A DNA stretch of 64,000 nt from Neobacillus rhizosphaerae. GTDB taxonomy: Bacteria > Bacillota > Bacilli > Bacillales > Cytobacillaceae. How positions within the stretch are numbered: the first letter of the stretch is position 1; each line of letters starts with the position of its first letter. The stretch covers positions 1 through 64,000 of the forward strand of contig NZ_CALBWS010000027.1 of assembly GCF_937468385.1 (NCBI RefSeq), read 5' to 3'. The notes beneath the pieces were generated by a model. It ran no database searches and was not told the DNA's origin. It saw only the letters and a program-made list of their open reading frames with translations. The translations under genes and the position numbers were made by a program. This document shows, piece after piece, positions 24,712 to 33,717 of this stretch.

Positions 24712-25662
24712 TTATTTCTTTAGTTTCATCTCTTCCTTAAGCTCTTCGACAAAATGTTGGGCACTTTGCGCTGCAATGCTGCCGTCCCCAGTGGCTGTAA
24801 CAATTTGGCGCAGGGTTTTTTCACGAATATCACCGGCTGCGAAAATACCAGGCACCTTCGTTTCCATAAGTTCATTTGTTTCAATATATCCATTTTCGTT
24901 CGTGATACCAAGGCTTACAAATGGCTTCGAAAGCGGCAGCATTCCGACATAAATGAAAACACCATCTGCCGGCAGTTCTTGTTCTTCTCCAGTTTGCGTT
25001 GAAACCAGGGTCACACTGCCGACTTTGCCATTTTTGTCATTAATCGACTTAATCGTATGGCTCCAGATAAAGTCCACTTTTTCATTGGCAAAAGCACGAT
25101 CTTGAAGAATCTTTTGTGCGCGCAGCTGATCACGGCGATGAACAATGGTAACTTTGGAAGCAAAACGTGTTAAATAAACGCCTTCCTCAACAGCAGAATC
25201 GCCACCACCGATGACAAATAGTTGTTTTTCTTTGAAAAAGGCGCCATCACAAACGGCACAATAAGATACACCGCGGCCGCCCAGTTCTTTTTCGCCTGGA
25301 ACGCCGATTTTTTTATACTCGGCACCAGTAGTGATAATGACAGAGTAAGCTTTATATTGCTTCGATCCAGCGGTAACGAGTTTGTAGTCACCATGATCAA
25401 CGATTTCCTTAATATCGCCGTAAGCATATTCGGCGCCAAATTTTTTCGCATGTTCAAACATTTTCGTTGATAAATCAGGTCCTAATATGCTCTCAAAGCC
25501 CGGATAGTTTTCAACATCCTCGGTATTGGCCATTTGCCCGCCCGGCATGCCACGCTCAATCATCAGTGTTGAAAGATTGGCACGTGATGTATAAACTGCC
25601 GCCGTCATCCCCGCAGGTCCAGCCCCGGCAATAATGACATCATAAATTTTCTCTTCAGACAT
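24712..25662 (-). CDS. trxB: Thioredoxin reductase
   Basis: A 316-residue FAD/NADPH flavoenzyme that reduces thioredoxin. FAD motif GAGPAGMTAAVYTSRANL, redox CAVC at C135-C138, NADPH motif GGGDSAVEEG and FAD motif FAAGDIREK are in order. The ATG at 25662 (MSEEKIYDVI) is the standard start; AAGGAG is 11 nt upstream, and the in-frame GTG upstream overlaps that site. Confidence 0.98.
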   Translation of the reverse strand: MSEEKIYDVIIAGAGPAGMTAAVYTSRANLSTLMIERGMPGGQMANTEDVENYPGFESILGPDLSTKMFEHAKKFGAEYAYGDIKEIVDHGDYKLVTAGSKQYKAYSVIITTGAEYKKIGVPGEKELGGRGVSYCAVCDGAFFKEKQLFVIGGGDSAVEEGVYLTRFASKVTIVHRRDQLRAQKILQDRAFANEKVDFIWSHTIKSINDKNGKVGSVTLVSTQTGEEQELPADGVFIYVGMLPLSKPFVSLGITNENGYIETNELMETKVPGIFAAGDIREKTLRQIVTATGDGSIAAQSAQHFVEELKEEMKLKK

Positions 25663-25683
25663 TGTTGGTTTCACTCCTTATTT

Positions 25684-25964
25684 TAAAAGCGGAAGCACCT
25701 TGCCCTGGGCAGCCCCGAAAACAAATGTTCTCGAGTATACGAAATATACACTTTGACTTCATATAGACGAGGTTATTTGCTCTCAAAGGGCTAGGCGCTA
25801 CAGCTAGAATATATAAAAAAAACGATTAAGTATAACATTCCCTACTTAATCGTATTAAACAATCGTATTATAGTCCAAATATCTGCTCAAATATCTGCTC
25901 AAAAATATGAAAGCACGCTCCCTTAGCGTGCACTACACCAGTTGCTCGGTGCTATAGCTAGATA
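25684..25964. repeat. Family D repeat (AAAAGCGGAAGC ... GCGCTACAGCTAGA)
   Basis: Begins AAAAGCGGAAGCACCTTG with CAGCCCCGA inside and ends GGCGCTACAGCTAGA at 25808. A second end motif (CGGTGCTATAGCTAGA) follows near 25949-25964. Between them are the hairpin ACGATTAAGTA/TACTTAATCGT (25828-25856) and GCACGCT/AGCGTGC. It fills the 313-bp gap between trxB and yvcD. The related copy is at 30762-31001. Confidence 0.7.
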
Positions 25965-25975
25965 GTTATTACAAT

Positions 25976-27472
25976 TCAATTCAGTATATCATTCACAATC
26001 TTGACATATTTCCCAATCGTCCCAATGGACAATCCGTAACGAGTGGCAACCTCCTGCTGGGAAACCTTTTCATGGCGTAGCTTGTGCCACACATACTCAA
26101 CTGCCCCCGCCCAAGCACGTTTATTTTTCAAGTGGATATTGGCTTTGGAAACTTCCACAAACACAGAGAACCACATTAAATACAAACCAGATTCAATTGC
26201 GCCAATCGGTTGATGATTCTCATAAAAAAGCTCGGCAATTTCCTGTGCATCGGACGTTATAGATGGTTTTCCTGACCTGATTAACGAGATATATTCTTTC
26301 TCTAAAGTCGTCAATTTCTGATTTTGAAAAAGACGCTTCGATGTAATGATTTCCTCTTTTTTCTTCGAAACAGTCGTGAGGAACAGCGCAAATAATCGCT
26401 CCTCAACATATTCGCTCTCAAGCTTTTGAAAAATTGATCCAGAATGATCTTCAAACCCATTTACTGATGCCTTTTCACCATTCCATGGTTCAGAGCCCTC
26501 TTTGTCAGGAGTGATTTCCAGCACCTTTTTCCATATACTTTTCGCAAAATTTTCATAGCCAGTGAAATAAGCTGAATAGGAAAGCCAGTAATAAAACGGT
26601 CCATCACCATCAAAGCCTTGTTTATATAATTTTTTTAACCATAAATAAGCAAGCTCATATTCCCCTACCAAAGCAAAACTGGTACCAAGCTTAAATTGAT
26701 GCTCACTAAGAAGAGGTTGAATTTTTTTTAATATCGTAAGTAAATTGGTGACATTTTCCACTTCCCCCTGATAATGGGCAAATACAAGCCTGTTACAGAG
26801 GGCATGCAGGTTCCCCGGATTCCGCTCCAACACATCATCTAAGATAGATTCTGCTTTTTCCGACTTGCCTAAATAAAAATAAGCGAGTGCTAAATTGTTG
26901 TAAGCCGACCAGTATTCCGGATATTCCTTGACGACATCCTTTAACAACTCAATCGCCTTTGGAAAATAGCCTGACTCTAACAGATCGCGAGCCTGCTCTT
27001 GTTTGTATATCAGGTCGTCTTGCTGTAAAAACAGCTCATCCTCCAACTCTTCTGATTCAAAGGTAAGCAGTTCAAGCAAATCCTCCGTGTCTTCCGAAAA
27101 ATCACCATCCGGATCCAGCTGTAAATATAGCTTGGCATGGTGATAAGCATCTTTAAAAAATCCCATATAGGCATAATTATTGGCCAATAAATAATGGCAC
27201 TCCACCATTTCGGAGTCTAGTTCTTCAAGGATGTGATGCAAGAGTCGGTTAGAATTTTCAAACTCGCCAAGTTCTGTTGACACAATGGCCAGCTGGCATG
27301 TAATCATCGGTTCACCCGGCTCAAGCTGCATCGCTCGCCCAAGATATTTTTTTGCTTTGATAAAATCACGTCGATGGTATGCCTTTAAACCCTTCGTGAA
27401 ATAATATTCCCCCGTAGGAACAAATGAAAGTATCTTTCCCTTATGCATTCTTGCCTCCGCTTTCTTTCCCAT
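25976..27472 (-). CDS. yvcD: TPR-repeat protein YvcD
   Basis: A 498-residue soluble protein built of tetratricopeptide repeats; clear units are at about residues 25-60, 95-125 and 160-235 (GYFPKAIELLKDVVKEYPEY, LAYFYLGKSEKAESILDDVL). The C-terminus ends in a helix-turn-helix-like segment (VSQQEVATRYGLSIGTIGKY), which could bind DNA or a partner. The ATG at 27472 has GGAGG five nt upstream; the earlier TTG overlaps it. Same position as B. subtilis yvcD. Function unknown. Confidence 0.85.
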   Translation of the reverse strand: MGKKAEARMHKGKILSFVPTGEYYFTKGLKAYHRRDFIKAKKYLGRAMQLEPGEPMITCQLAIVSTELGEFENSNRLLHHILEELDSEMVECHYLLANNYAYMGFFKDAYHHAKLYLQLDPDGDFSEDTEDLLELLTFESEELEDELFLQQDDLIYKQEQARDLLESGYFPKAIELLKDVVKEYPEYWSAYNNLALAYFYLGKSEKAESILDDVLERNPGNLHALCNRLVFAHYQGEVENVTNLLTILKKIQPLLSEHQFKLGTSFALVGEYELAYLWLKKLYKQGFDGDGPFYYWLSYSAYFTGYENFAKSIWKKVLEITPDKEGSEPWNGEKASVNGFEDHSGSIFQKLESEYVEERLFALFLTTVSKKKEEIITSKRLFQNQKLTTLEKEYISLIRSGKPSITSDAQEIAELFYENHQPIGAIESGLYLMWFSVFVEVSKANIHLKNKRAWAGAVEYVWHKLRHEKVSQQEVATRYGLSIGTIGKYVKIVNDILN

Positions 27473-27595
27473 GAAGTCCTCCAAATTTTCAACATAACTA
27501 ATCTAGTATATCATATTTGGGGGTTGTACGAGAAGGGATTCAGTATGGTTGTTGATGGCAAATTTTTGTGGGACCTATTTCCACACTTCTGTAAG

Positions 27596-27946
27596 GATAT
27601 CAACATATTCAGGGAAAATATCGACACATATTTGAAGGAGAGCTACAATTTTTCGGGGATATTTCACCTTTTTTGGGGATATCTACAAATTTTTGATGGA
27701 TATCTACAATTTTTTTGGGGATATCTACACATATTTGAAGGATAGCTACAATTTTTTGGGGATATCTACACCTATTTGGAGGATATCTACAATTTTTGGG
27801 GGATATCTATAAATTTTTGAAGAATATCTGCAATTTTTTTGGGGATATCTACACCTATTTGAAGGGTATCTGCAATTTTTTGGGGATATCTACAAATTTT
27901 TGAAGAATATCTGCAATTTTTTGGGGGTATCTACAAATTCCTCCTG
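27596..27946. repeat. Phased array C1: GATATCTACAATTTTT words, 20-21-bp period
   Basis: Seventeen copies of GATATC or one-base variants start at 27596, 27617, 27638, 27658, 27678, 27699, 27720, 27741, 27761, 27782, 27802, 27823, 27844, 27865, 27885, 27906 and 27926. Every step is 20 or 21 bp. The spacer alternates between ACATATTTGAAG, ATTTTTTGGG and AATTTTTGA types. It occupies the 507-bp gap between hisIE and yvcD. Confidence 0.93.
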
Positions 27947-27954
27947 AATACAAC

Positions 27955-27988
27955 AGCCCACAACAAAACCAGCCCCTCTTTAGGACCG
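27955..27988 (-). terminator. his operon terminator
   Basis: Minus strand ACCGGTCC, loop, GGGGCTGGT with G.T pairs, then TTTTG. The stem contains the hisIE stop codon. Confidence 0.65.
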
Positions 27989-28597
27989 GTCTTTGTGTCT
28001 TTCTTCTAAAGTACGCAATACTTCTTTAAATGGTAGCCCTTGCTCCACTAATAATACTTGCAGGTGATAAAGCAAATCGGCCGTTTCCCACTTCAGCTCT
28101 TCATGATCGCGATTCTTGGCTGCAATAATCACCTCGGCTGCTTCTTCCCCGACTTTTTTCAAAATTTTATCGACGCCTTTTTCAAAAAGATAGCTGGTAT
28201 AAGCACCCTCTTGACGCTCCTGCTTGCGCTCCAAAATAACCTTCTCAAGTGTTGATAATATTTGATAGTCCTTCATGCTAGGAGGACGCTCTAAACCCCC
28301 TTTCGAAAAACAACTGACCGCACCCGTGTGGCAGGCATGGCCCCTAGGGTTAACAAGCACGAGCACTGTATCTTGATCACAGTCGTACTGGATACTAACG
28401 ACTGACTGGGTGTTCCCGCTAGTCGCTCCTTTATGCCATAACTCCTGACGTGAGCGACTGAAAAACCACGTTTCCCCAGTTTCCAGTGTTTTCTCAAGAG
28501 ATTTCTCGTTCATGTAGGCGAGCGTTAGTACTTCCATTGTTTCGGCATCCTGGATAATGGCTGGAACAAGCCCTTTTTCATCAAATTTCACGTTCAT
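27980..28597 (-). CDS. hisIE: Bifunctional phosphoribosyl-AMP cyclohydrolase / phosphoribosyl-ATP pyrophosphatase
   Basis: A 205-residue fusion catalysing steps 2 and 3 of histidine synthesis. The HisI domain (about 1-110) has WHKGATSGNTQ, DCDQDTVLVLV and HTGAVSCF with zinc/Mg ligands. The HisE domain (about 115-205) has KILKKVGEEAAEVIIAAKN and DLLYHLQVLL. The start overlaps hisF by 4 nt. Last gene of the operon. Confidence 0.97.
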   Translation of the reverse strand: MNVKFDEKGLVPAIIQDAETMEVLTLAYMNEKSLEKTLETGETWFFSRSRQELWHKGATSGNTQSVVSIQYDCDQDTVLVLVNPRGHACHTGAVSCFSKGGLERPPSMKDYQILSTLEKVILERKQERQEGAYTSYLFEKGVDKILKKVGEEAAEVIIAAKNRDHEELKWETADLLYHLQVLLVEQGLPFKEVLRTLEERHKDRS

Positions 28598-29355
28598 CGA
28601 ACGACAACTCCTTTTTCCCGCAAATAGCCTTTTACTTCATGGACTGAAGTTTCTTTATAATGAAAGATAGAGGCTGCGAGTGCAGCATCGGCCTTTCCAT
28701 CCAAAAAGGCTTTTTCAAAATGTTCGGCATTCCCGGCACCACCTGAAGCAATTACCGGAATCGGTACCGCCTCACTTACAGCCATCGTTAGCTCAATGTC
28801 GAATCCGTTTTTCGCGCCATCGCTATCCATACTAGTTAATAAAATTTCTCCGGCACCAAGATCGGCCGCCTCCACTGCCCACTCTATTGCTTTTTTATCA
28901 GTAGGCTTCCGTCCTCCATGGGTATATACTCGCCATGTCCCTAACTCTTCATCAAATTTAGCATCAATCGCCACTACGATACATTGCGAACCGAAATAGC
29001 CAGCACCTTCCTTAATCAACTCCGAATTTAGAACAGCTGCTGTATTCAATGACACTTTATCAGCTCCAGAGCGAAGAATTTTCTTCATGTCTTCCAAAGA
29101 ATTGATGCCTCCTCCAACCGTAAATGGAATTGCCAGCTCAAAGGCAATGGCCTTGACGACTTCAACCATTGTTTTCCTGCCCTCGACGGAAGCAGAAATA
29201 TCAAGGAACACAAGCTCGTCTGCCCCTTGCTCATCATAAAACCGTGCAAGCTCAACGGGATCACCGGCATCACGAAGCTGGACAAATTGAATCCCCTTTA
29301 CGACACGACCATCCTTTACATCAAGGCAGGGAATGATTCGCTTTGTTAATGTCAT
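28594..29355 (-). CDS. hisF: Imidazole glycerol phosphate synthase subunit HisF
   Basis: A 253-residue TIM-barrel cyclase that works with the HisH glutaminase to form imidazole glycerol phosphate and AICAR. It begins TKRIIPCLDVKDGRVVKG and has catalytic aspartates in CLDVKDG and LTSMDSDGAKNG. It overlaps hisIE and hisA by 4 nt on each side. Confidence 0.97.
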   Translation of the reverse strand: MTLTKRIIPCLDVKDGRVVKGIQFVQLRDAGDPVELARFYDEQGADELVFLDISASVEGRKTMVEVVKAIAFELAIPFTVGGGINSLEDMKKILRSGADKVSLNTAAVLNSELIKEGAGYFGSQCIVVAIDAKFDEELGTWRVYTHGGRKPTDKKAIEWAVEAADLGAGEILLTSMDSDGAKNGFDIELTMAVSEAVPIPVIASGGAGNAEHFEKAFLDGKADAALAASIFHYKETSVHEVKGYLREKGVVVR

Positions 29356-30080
29356 ATCGGAGCCACCTCTTCCAATGCTTCCGTTAATGTAAAGCGACCT
29401 TCATAGATGGCTTTACCAACAATTGCTCCGTTTACACCTTTTGCTGCAGCTAAAGCCTGTAAATCTGCAAGACTGCTTACCCCGCCTGAGGCGATGACAT
29501 TTTTTCCAGTTACTTCAGCCATTTCACAAACAGCTGCAATATTCGGGCCTGTTAGGGTTCCATCGGTGGCAATATCGGTAAAAATAAATGTTTCAGCCCC
29601 AGCATCAGCAAAACGTTGGCCTAGTTCAACCGCTGTTAACTCTGAAGAATTCAGCCAGCCATGGGTGGCAACATAGCCATCTTTGGCATCAATACCCACT
29701 GCAATTTTTTTACCAAATTTCTTAATCATTTCGATCGCAAATTCAGGCTTTGAAACAGCAATGCTCCCAATAATCACTCGGTCCACGCCATTTTCCAGAT
29801 AGTGAAGAATATCGTCCTCGGAGCGAATACCGCCACCAATTTGAATTTTTGTCTTTAGTTTTTGCGCGGCCTCAATCACAAAACGGTCGTTGACTCGCTT
29901 GCCATCCTTTGCACCATCAAGGTCGACCATGTGAATCCATTCAGCGCCGTCAATTGCAAAGCTTCGAGCCATATCAAATGGCAACTCTCCATAAATCGTT
30001 TCTTTACGATAATCCCCTTGAAGAAGACGAACACAATTGCCGCCCCGCATATCAATCGCCGGGTAGATCGTGAAGCTCAT
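29352..30080 (-). CDS. hisA: ProFAR isomerase HisA
   Basis: A 242-residue TIM barrel, paralogous to HisF, that isomerises the ProFAR intermediate. It has YPAIDMRGGNCVRLLQGDY with the catalytic aspartate, and FIFTDIATDGTLTGPN with the second. Four-nt overlaps with hisF and hisH indicate coupled translation. Confidence 0.97.
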   Translation of the reverse strand: MSFTIYPAIDMRGGNCVRLLQGDYRKETIYGELPFDMARSFAIDGAEWIHMVDLDGAKDGKRVNDRFVIEAAQKLKTKIQIGGGIRSEDDILHYLENGVDRVIIGSIAVSKPEFAIEMIKKFGKKIAVGIDAKDGYVATHGWLNSSELTAVELGQRFADAGAETFIFTDIATDGTLTGPNIAAVCEMAEVTGKNVIASGGVSSLADLQALAAAKGVNGAIVGKAIYEGRFTLTEALEEVAPI

Positions 30081-30703
30081 CGAACCGCCTTCCTTTCTTC
30101 AACTATTTTTAAAAAATTTGCGAGAAGGGCCATCCCAAGTTTGCTACTTTTTTCAGGATGAAATTGCATCCCCAATACATTGTCTCTTCCTACTACTGCT
30201 GAAACCTGTTCATGGTAAACTGTTTTTGCCAGGAGTACATCGGAATTTTCCGCATTTACAAAATAAGAATGGACGAAATAAACATAATCCTCTTGTAAAT
30301 TGTTCAAAAGAGGTGACGACTGGACAAATTCAAGCCGGTTCCAGCCCATGTGTGGAACTTTGTATGGAATGCCTGCAAGCGTTCGCCCCGGAAAACGATG
30401 AACACTTCCCGGCAATAATCCTAGGCCTTCCGTTAAGCCATTTTCCTCACTTTGCTCAAACAGCAGCTGCATGCCAAGACAAATTCCGAGCAGCGGTTTC
30501 CCCGTTGCCGCAAATTCCTTAATCGTTTCTCCTGGGAGCCGTTCCATCGCATCACGAAAGGCACCTACTCCTGGGAGAATCAAGGCATCGGCATGACATA
30601 ATTTATGTTTATCAGCAGAAATAAAATATTCGGCACCGAGTCGTTCTAACGCCTTGCTTACGCTAAAGAGATTTCCCATGCCGTAGTCAACAATACCAAT
30701 CAT
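30077..30703 (-). CDS. hisH: Imidazole glycerol phosphate synthase subunit HisH
   Basis: A 208-residue class I glutamine amidotransferase that feeds ammonia to HisF. The nucleophile is the cysteine in LGICLGMQLLFE; the His/Glu pair is in GMQFHPEKS. AAGGTGG precedes the ATG. Unusually, it is separated from hisB by 355 bp of repeat DNA. A GGTGCCTGACACC repeat lies 23 nt upstream of the start. Confidence 0.97.
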   Translation of the reverse strand: MIGIVDYGMGNLFSVSKALERLGAEYFISADKHKLCHADALILPGVGAFRDAMERLPGETIKEFAATGKPLLGICLGMQLLFEQSEENGLTEGLGLLPGSVHRFPGRTLAGIPYKVPHMGWNRLEFVQSSPLLNNLQEDYVYFVHSYFVNAENSDVLLAKTVYHEQVSAVVGRDNVLGMQFHPEKSSKLGMALLANFLKIVEERKAVR

Positions 30704-30725
30704 GTTGTTACCACCTTTTTGGTAC

Positions 30726-30738
30726 GGTGCCTGACACC
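30726..30738. repeat. Family H short palindromic repeat near hisH
   Basis: GGTGCCTGACACC, immediately upstream of the hisH leader. The same word, in either orientation, is at 54361-54375 and, degenerate, at 54473-54490. Confidence 0.65.
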
Positions 30739-30761
30739 GCCCGGATTTTGTCGATTTTAAG

Positions 30762-31001
30762 AAAAGCGGAAGCGGCCGTTTAGCGGCGTATGGACTGGAG
30801 CACTTTGACTGAGATAAATGTAAACTCGCCGACTGGCAAGCCGTTAGGCGAAGACAGAGGCTTAGTTGAATTTATGCGTTCAGAATTTAGGGAATAAATT
30901 CTGATTAGCTAAAGGAAACACGGAAAGCGTTAGCGCTCCGATGTTGACTTATCGTAGGGAAAAGGGCAAAGTACACTAGCCGCTGGGCGCTGGAGCTGGA
31001 C
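30762..31001. repeat. Composite repeat D2 with nested E1 inside the his operon
   Basis: Outer element D begins AAAAGCGGAAGC and ends GGCGCTGGAGCTGGAC, like 25684-25808. Inside it, 30823-30910 is a copy of element E (AACTCGCCGACTGGCAAGCC ... GAAGACAGAGGC, then hairpin CAGAATTTA/TAAATTCTG). This fills the 355-bp gap between hisB and hisH, genes that are normally adjacent. Confidence 0.8.
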
Positions 31002-31058
31002 AATTCTCAAAGTCGAAAATTTTATACTTTCTTATTTTGAAAAAACGGTGCCTTTCTT

Positions 31059-31646
31059 CTATAACATCCCTTTAGTCGATGGGATGCCGTTAATGCGCGG
31101 GTCAATCGTGGTTGCTTCGTCGAGTGCCCGGCCAAGTGCTTTAAAAACTGCCTCGATCATATGATGGGTATTTTTTCCACAATGAACAATCACATGGAGG
31201 TTCATCCGCGCCTCAAGGGCAAGCTTCCAAAGAAATTCATGGACAAGCTCGGTATCAAAGCTACCCACCTTCTGTCCTGGGAACTCCGCTCGCATTTCGA
31301 GATGCGGGCGGTTGCTGAGATCGACCACTACCTGGGCTAGTGCTTCATCCATCGGTACAAACGCATTCCCGTAACGCTTAATGCCTTTTTTATCTCCAAG
31401 TGCTTCGCGCAGTGCCTGGCCCAGACAAATACCGATATCTTCCGTTGTATGGTGATCATCAACTTCGATATCGCCTTGGGCGTCAACAGTCAGGTTAAAT
31501 TGGCCATGTTTAGTGAATAAATCCAGCATATGACTTAAGAATGGGACACCTGTTTCAAGATTGGACTGGCCATCCCCATCAATTGCTAACGATAGTTGAA
31601 TTTTTGTTTCATTTGTTTTCCGTTCGATGCTTGCCACTCTTTCCAT
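31059..31646 (-). CDS. hisB: Imidazoleglycerol-phosphate dehydratase
   Basis: A 195-residue Mn2+ enzyme for step 7 of the pathway, single-function type. Metal-binding motifs DDHHTTEDIGI and HCGKNTHHMIEA are both present, as is GSFDTELVHEFL. The ribosome site is AAGGAGGGC. It is followed by repeat DNA before hisH and preceded by a 157-bp gap after hisD. Confidence 0.97.
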   Translation of the reverse strand: MERVASIERKTNETKIQLSLAIDGDGQSNLETGVPFLSHMLDLFTKHGQFNLTVDAQGDIEVDDHHTTEDIGICLGQALREALGDKKGIKRYGNAFVPMDEALAQVVVDLSNRPHLEMRAEFPGQKVGSFDTELVHEFLWKLALEARMNLHVIVHCGKNTHHMIEAVFKALGRALDEATTIDPRINGIPSTKGML

Positions 31647-31803
31647 GAAGCTGCCCTCCTTGAATGATTACTTTCTTTTATAGACTCTTTGGGTTGGAAT
31701 GTATTTCCAAAAATAAAAAATGATATAGACAATTTTCCTGTTCTGTTGAGGTATCTTGTCCTTAAGAGCCCTTATTAACCTACAAACATGACATGCAAAG
31801 AAG

Positions 31804-33078
31804 CTATTTATCGTTGTTGAGTCTTATTTCGACAGCTCGGGCGTGTGCCTCAAGCCCTTCCATTCTGGCAAATTCAGCTATCTTCGCTCCGTTGTCGGTT
31901 AAAGCCTTTTTGCTGTAGATGATCACGCTCGATTTCTTTTGAAAATCATCGATATTAAGTGGACTTGAAAAACGGGCCGTTCCGTTTGTCGGTAGCACAT
32001 GGTTTGGCCCTGCAAAATAATCGCCAACAGGCTCGGAACTGTATCGGCCGATAAAAATGGCTCCAGCGTGACGAATCTTCCCGAGAAGCTCAAGTCCATT
32101 TTCAGTGATAACTTCAAGATGTTCGGGCGCTAATTGGTTAACTATATCAATCGCTTCGTCGAGATCAACGGTTACATAGATGGCTCCGTAATCTGCAATT
32201 GACCGTGTCGCAATTTCCTTACGCGGCAGCAATGCTAACTGCTGTTCGACTTCTAACGACACAGCTTCTGCCAATTCTAGCGACGGAGTAACTAGAACGC
32301 TACAGGCTCGGGGGTCATGCTCTGCCTGTGATAACAGATCGGCCGCAACCTCGTCAGCCCTTGCTGTATCATCTGCTAATATCGCAATCTCACTCGGTCC
32401 GGCAATCATATCAATATCGACATCGCCGAATACCTCACGTTTCGCCAATGCCACAAAGATATTTCCAGGGCCGGTAATTTTATCAACAGCGGCAATCGAT
32501 TCCGTTCCATAGGCAATGGCTGCAATTGCTTGCGCCCCGCCAACCTTATATATTTCCTCGACGCCCGCTTCCCTTGCCGCAACGAGCACCGCTGCTGGCA
32601 ATTTCCCATGGACGTTAGGCGGCGACACCATTACAATTCGTTTGACACCGGCCACTTTTGCTGGAATTACGTTCATCAACACCGATGAGGGGTAGGCAGC
32701 CGTACCGCCTGGCACGTATACTCCAACCGAATCAAGCGGGGTTATTTTTTGTCCCAGAATTGTTCCGTTCTCTTCCGTTGTCATCCACGATGGCCGGAGT
32801 TGCTTTTCATGAAAGGAGCGGATATTATCCGCCGCTTCTCGAACAATTGCCACAAATGAATCCTTCATCTGACCATAGGCCTCTTCAATTTCTTTTTCTG
32901 GTACGGAAAAAGAAGACAAGTTGACGCGATCGAATTTCTCTGTGTACGTTCTTAAAGCTGCGTCACCATGAGTACGTACATCAGCGATAATGTTTTTGAC
33001 GATAGACTGCTGTTCAAAGGTGCCAGTTTCAATCGAACGTTTAAGCGATACCTGGTCAGACACTTTAACTATTTTCAT
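31804..33078 (-). CDS. hisD: Histidinol dehydrogenase
   Basis: A 424-residue NAD- and zinc-dependent enzyme for the last two oxidations to histidine. It has TPLDSVGVYVPGG, the signature IDMIAGPSEIAILADDTA, SQAEHDPRACS and PVGDYFAGPNHVLPT. It lies 12 nt after hisG. Confidence 0.97.
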   Translation of the reverse strand: MKIVKVSDQVSLKRSIETGTFEQQSIVKNIIADVRTHGDAALRTYTEKFDRVNLSSFSVPEKEIEEAYGQMKDSFVAIVREAADNIRSFHEKQLRPSWMTTEENGTILGQKITPLDSVGVYVPGGTAAYPSSVLMNVIPAKVAGVKRIVMVSPPNVHGKLPAAVLVAAREAGVEEIYKVGGAQAIAAIAYGTESIAAVDKITGPGNIFVALAKREVFGDVDIDMIAGPSEIAILADDTARADEVAADLLSQAEHDPRACSVLVTPSLELAEAVSLEVEQQLALLPRKEIATRSIADYGAIYVTVDLDEAIDIVNQLAPEHLEVITENGLELLGKIRHAGAIFIGRYSSEPVGDYFAGPNHVLPTNGTARFSSPLNIDDFQKKSSVIIYSKKALTDNGAKIAEFARMEGLEAHARAVEIRLNNDK

Positions 33079-33090
33079 ATTTTGCCCTCC

Positions 33091-33717
33091 CTATGAAACC
33101 ACTTCATGTAGCCTTGTTACCAATTCGTCAATCCGAGTGTCTTTAATTCGATAGCTGACAGGATTGACAATCAGGCGCGATGTCACATCAACCATTCGTT
33201 CGTATTCCACGAGCCCATTTTCCTTTAATGTCCGGCCAGTTGAGACAATATCAACGATTCTGTCGGAAAGGCCGATTAATGGAGCCAGTTCGATGGAGCC
33301 ATTCAATTTGATAATTTCAACCTGTTCCCCTTGCTCGCGAAAATAGGCTTCCGCCACATTCGGATATTTGGTCGCGACTCTTGGGGCCACATCATTCATA
33401 TTTGTATCTGGAAGACCGGCAACCGCCAAATAGCAATAGCTGATCTTGAGATCAAGCAGTTCATAAACATCGCGCTCCTCCTCAAGCAGCACGTCCTTCC
33501 CGGCAATTCCCACATCAGCAACACCGTGCTCAACATAGGTAGCAACATCCATTGGCTTGGCTAAAATAAATCGGAGGCCTTCCTCGGCGACCTCAATGAT
33601 CAATTTTCTTGAATCGTCAAATTCCGGCGGCAGCCTGTAGCCTGCTTTTCTCAGTAAGCCCACTGCTTCTTCAAAAATTCTCCCTTTTGGCATTGCAATC
33701 GTTAGGATGTTACTCAT
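33091..33717 (-). CDS. hisG: ATP phosphoribosyltransferase, short form
   Basis: A 208-residue catalytic subunit for the first step of histidine synthesis. It begins LTIAMPKGRIFEEAV; DIVSTGRTLKENGL binds PRPP. It lacks the C-terminal regulatory domain of the long form, so it needs HisZ, encoded just upstream with an 8-nt overlap. Confidence 0.97.
   Translation of the reverse strand: MSNILTIAMPKGRIFEEAVGLLRKAGYRLPPEFDDSRKLIIEVAEEGLRFILAKPMDVATYVEHGVADVGIAGKDVLLEEERDVYELLDLKISYCYLAVAGLPDTNMNDVAPRVATKYPNVAEAYFREQGEQVEIIKLNGSIELAPLIGLSDRIVDIVSTGRTLKENGLVEYERMVDVTSRLIVNPVSYRIKDTRIDELVTRLHEVVS

Noticed and set aside
27443..27745. Plus-strand ORF ending in FWGYLQIFDGYLQFFWGYLHIF
   Set aside because: Its repeats come from array C1; it overlaps the yvcD start on the other strand and lacks a ribosome site.
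27596..27946. CRISPR array
   Set aside because: The repeated word is about 10-16 bp with spacers of 5-10 bp, far too short; no cas genes are present.
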